64,000 bases of DNA from Chitinophagaceae bacterium (GTDB lineage: Bacteria > Bacteroidota > Bacteroidia > Chitinophagales > Chitinophagaceae), in NCBI GenBank assembly GCA_947488765.1, contig CANLAE010000002.1, positions 140,957 to 204,956 on the forward strand, in the 5' to 3' direction. A model generated the notes under the pieces. That model had not been told where the DNA came from. It saw only the letters and a list, made by a program, of their open reading frames with translations, and ran no database searches. The translations under genes and the position numbers were made by a program. Shown one piece after another: positions 62,141 through 64,000 of this stretch. Positions within the stretch are counted from its first letter, which is position 1. Every line of letters starts with the position of its first letter.

Positions 62141-62190
62141 GACTTGCAATTTAAATTGATATTTAAAATAAGTAAATAAAATGAATTCTT

Positions 62191-62223
62191 AAATAAAAAA
62201 AGCCTCCCTATTGGGAAGCTTTA
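62191..62223 (-). terminator. Terminator of the ribosomal-protein trio
   Basis: On the minus strand AAAGCTTCCC pairs with GGGAGGCTTT around AATA, followed by TTTTATTT. It lies just after the DUF4295 gene and before ftsY. Confidence 0.85.
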
Positions 62224-62241
62224 AAATAATTTACATACCAA

Positions 62242-62415
62242 TTACTTGGCAGCTAAAAAATCTTTTACTTTATCCTTGTGCACAATTGCTTCTTTAAAGG
62301 TGTATGCACCGGTTTTAGGACTACGAACAGCCTTAATAACTTTGGTCCAGTTTTTAGCTTCAGCTGCTGCTTTTTGGTCTTTAGTTTTAATCGCTGTTTT
62401 TGCTGCTTTTGCCAT
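62242..62415 (-). CDS. DUF4295 small basic protein
   Basis: 57 residues. It starts MAKAAKTAIKTKDQKAAAEA, has a central KVIKAVRSPKTGAYTFKE and ends DKVKDFLAAK. This is the short DUF4295 family, known only from Bacteroidota and always near L33/L28, and it is probably ribosome-associated. The start codon is 2 bp after the rpmG stop, so it is translated with L33 from the same transcript. Confidence 0.9.
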   Translation of the reverse strand: MAKAAKTAIKTKDQKAAAEAKNWTKVIKAVRSPKTGAYTFKEAIVHKDKVKDFLAAK

Positions 62416-62417
62416 GA

Positions 62418-62600
62418 TTATTTAATTTCTTTATGAACGGTTACTTTTTTCAAAATTGGATTGAACTTCTTAAACTCCAATCTTTCTGGAGTATTCTTTT
62501 TGTTTTTTACAGTGATGTAACGGCTTGTGCCTGGTTTGCCGGAAGTTTTATGTTCTGTACATTCCAAGATTACCTGTACCCTGTTGCCTTTCTTTGCCAT
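62418..62600 (-). CDS. rpmG: 50S ribosomal protein L33
   Basis: 60 residues, the form typical of Bacteroidota, with [40 protein letters not shown] and a final VTVHKEIK. The four zinc-binding Cys of the C+ type are reduced to one, so this is the C- (zinc-independent) form. It sits between rpmB (43 bp upstream) and the DUF4295 gene (2 bp downstream). Confidence 0.97.
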   Translation of the reverse strand: MAKKGNRVQVILECTEHKTSGKPGTSRYITVKNKKNTPERLEFKKFNPILKKVTVHKEIK

Positions 62601-62643
62601 TGTTGTAATTTTAATTAATTTAACCCCACTAATTATTATTGGG

Positions 62644-62880
62644 TTATACTTTTTCTCCTTTCGCTCTTAATTGTTTTACCACAGCAGCTAATCCATTTTT
62701 GTTTATTGTACGGATTGCTTCTCCGGATACTTTTAAAGTGATCCATCTGTCTTCTTCAACAAAGAAGAAACGCTTACTTTGTAAATTCGGTAAAAAGCGA
62801 CGTTTGGTCTTAATATTCGAGTGTGAAACACTATGACCAACCATTGGCTTTTTTCCTGTTACCTGACATACTCTAGCCAT
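62644..62880 (-). CDS. rpmB: 50S ribosomal protein L28
   Basis: 78 residues from ATG 62880 ([20 protein letters not shown]); the open frame begins eight codons earlier. [14 protein letters not shown] and the C-terminal half ([14 protein letters not shown] ... [16 protein letters not shown]) match L28. It heads the rpmB-rpmG-DUF4295 unit, and a -7 box lies 22 bp upstream. Confidence 0.97.
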   Translation of the reverse strand: MARVCQVTGKKPMVGHSVSHSNIKTKRRFLPNLQSKRFFFVEEDRWITLKVSGEAIRTINKNGLAAVVKQLRAKGEKV

Positions 62881-62901
62881 AATCTTATTTTTTCGGGACG
62901 G

Positions 62902-62909
62902 CAAAAGTA
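62902..62909 (-). promoter_or_regulatory. -7 element for rpmB
   Basis: The minus strand reads TACTTTTG (TAnnTTTG), 22 bp before ATG 62880. The same octamer precedes efp. Confidence 0.6.
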
Positions 62910-63002
62910 AGGGCTTGTTGTGACATATCCATACTTAAATCCTTTTTTTTTATAAATAATTTTTTATTCTTTCTAAATTGCCAACAAATCTTTCTGAAAA
63001 AT

Positions 63003-63033
63003 AAAATGCCCCTGAGAAATTCAGGGGCATTTT
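63003..63033 (-). terminator. Terminator of the OmpA/TSP3 gene
   Basis: AAAATGCCCCTGA (63003-63015) pairs with TCAGGGGCATTTT (63021-63033), 16 bp after the gene's stop on the minus strand. Confidence 0.92.
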
Positions 63034-63048
63034 GCTATAAAAAAGATC

Positions 63049-63999
63049 TTACATTTCTTTTAATTTCAATTCTACTCTTCTGTTTTTTGAACGGCCTTCG
63101 GCAGTTTTATTATCTGCTATTGGCATTGTTTGACCAAAACCTTTTGGCATAATGCGTTTCATATCAACTCCCTTCTTCTTAAAGTAAACTGCAACTGCAT
63201 TTGCTCTTGACTGAGAAAGTTTAAGGTTAAATGCTGGAGCACCTACATTATCTGTATGGCCTTCAATTTCCAAACCTAATGTTGCATTGTCTTTTTGGTT
63301 TAATATAGCAATAATATCATCTAATGCTTTGTAGCTCTTAGGCAACAAGATTGCTTTACCAGTAGCAAAGTAAACATGCTCAGCACTTGACTGAACAATT
63401 TTCTTTTCTTCTACTGAAATTAAAGGACAACCACCATTGCTTGCAGGACCTGCTTCTGTAGGGCATTTGTCTTCTTCATCATTTACACCATCCTTATCAG
63501 TATCGGGTATTGGACACCCTTGGTAACGAGCTAACCCTGCTACAGTAGGGCATTTGTCAGCTTCATCATTGATTCCGTCTTTATCAGTATCAGGAATAGG
63601 ACAACCTTGGTACTTTGCTAATCCTGCAACTGTTGGACATTTATCTTGCTCATCGTTAACACCATCTTTGTCGGTATCAGGTATAGGGCAACCTTGGTAT
63701 TTCGCCAATCCAGGTACAGTAGGACATTTGTCAAGTGAATCAACAATACCATCTTTATCGGTATCTTTTGGTTCTACTTTTACAGGTGGTGGTGGTGGTG
63801 CAATTAATTTAACTACTTTTTTATCAGTTAATGGAGAACCAAAACCAATTGAGTAGTTGAAATGATAATTAGTAGTACTTGTAGTTACAGGTATTCTGTA
63901 AGACATTTGAGTGATTAAGAAAGATTCTGAATTACCCAAATTGAATTGCATACCACCTCCAAAAGGAATATATGCTCCAAAATACGTTCCACCCAACAT
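63049..63999 (-). CDS. OmpA-family protein with TSP3 repeats (5' end outside the window)
   Basis: At least 316 residues; the first visible Met is at the window edge and there is no signal peptide, so the true N-terminus, with a barrel, is outside. The visible part ends a barrel (QMSYRIPV, YHFNYSIGFG), then a Pro-rich linker (APPPPPVKVEP), four thrombospondin-type-3 calcium-binding repeats (79-194), and an OmpA peptidoglycan-binding domain (GHTDNVGAPAFNLKLSQSRA, GFGQTMPIADN, KNRRVELKLKEM). It ties the outer membrane to the cell wall. The repeats are nearly identical, so slippage in length is possible. Confidence 0.92.
   Translation of the reverse strand: MLGGTYFGAYIPFGGGMQFNLGNSESFLITQMSYRIPVTTSTTNYHFNYSIGFGSPLTDKKVVKLIAPPPPPVKVEPKDTDKDGIVDSLDKCPTVPGLAKYQGCPIPDTDKDGVNDEQDKCPTVAGLAKYQGCPIPDTDKDGINDEADKCPTVAGLARYQGCPIPDTDKDGVNDEEDKCPTEAGPASNGGCPLISVEEKKIVQSSAEHVYFATGKAILLPKSYKALDDIIAILNQKDNATLGLEIEGHTDNVGAPAFNLKLSQSRANAVAVYFKKKGVDMKRIMPKGFGQTMPIADNKTAEGRSKNRRVELKLKEM
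63418..63765 (-). repeat. Four tandem TSP3 repeats of 87 bp
   Basis: Each unit encodes 29 residues beginning DTDKDG and containing DKCPT and YQGCPIP (GGCPLI in the last). The inner units are almost identical at the DNA level, which makes them prone to copy-number change and assembly errors. Confidence 0.85.
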
Positions 64000-64000
64000 A

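Overview
The window is low-GC, gene-dense bacterial chromosome from a member of the Bacteroidota, most probably a Chitinophagaceae-like lineage. Evidence for this: several -7 promoter elements of the TAnnTTTG type, a PorP/SprF protein next to a gliding-type (CHU_C) secreted protein (type IX secretion), a Porin_10-type porin, an HYC_CC_PP protein, DUF4295 beside L33 and L28, and the alternative GlmU family. This rests on family recognition by eye; no search was run.

The first 7.8 kb is accessory DNA. Four secreted paralogues (23-4665) share a signal peptide and a fibre-like head, but carry different C-termini: Fn3-like plus Lcl_C/DUF1566, phage tail collar, or Lcl_C alone. Between 1201 and 6560 five copies of an intergenic repeat (core TTTGCTAAACTGAGTA) divide the region into units of about 1.0-1.8 kb, and the first four copies are each preceded by a terminator hairpin. 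The last 44 codons of the fourth gene look like the variable region of a diversity-generating retroelement: 15 of 26 consecutive codons end in C, with W, Y, F, T, D, A and I residues where an AAC-rich template would sit. No reverse transcriptase or template repeat is in the window. The next repeat-bounded unit holds an alkaline-phosphatase-family gene and the truncated end of a TIGR03364-type FAD oxidoreductase. It is followed by a type II-C CRISPR remnant: a compact predicted tracrRNA with promoter, anti-repeat, stem-loop and terminator, then a reading frame that fuses the first ~195 residues of Cas9 to the C-terminal ~80 residues of a serine recombinase and runs into the 3' end of tRNA-Leu(GAG). 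I read this as the scar of an integrated element at the tRNA.

From 7.86 kb on the content is mostly core genome. It includes argS; a GtrA protein; TsaC/YrdC and a GT4 transferase; an uncharacterised GATase/ATP-grasp pair; a metal/redox group (TlpA-like thioredoxin, two HMA proteins, HYC_CC_PP protein, porin); purine salvage (PNP, guanine deaminase); a TPR/outer-membrane/HU-like trio; thioesterase, accC-accB and EF-P; mdh; a Csp-like four-helix copper protein; a PAS histidine kinase and recG; a type IX secretion pair; and glcD.

The last part (42-64 kb) holds a LOG protein, a sodium symporter, an O-methyltransferase, a LysM glucosaminidase, hpt, a YfbK-like vWA protein, an MFS carrier, tpiA, a GlmU-like enzyme, a class 1 isoprenoid-like enzyme, pruA, an APC permease, a polyprenyl synthetase, GT39 and GT2 transferases, ftsY, the DUF4295/rpmG/rpmB group and a 5'-truncated OmpA/TSP3 protein. 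A dispersed motif (AAGTGTGCGACGC) occurs in three intergenic spaces.
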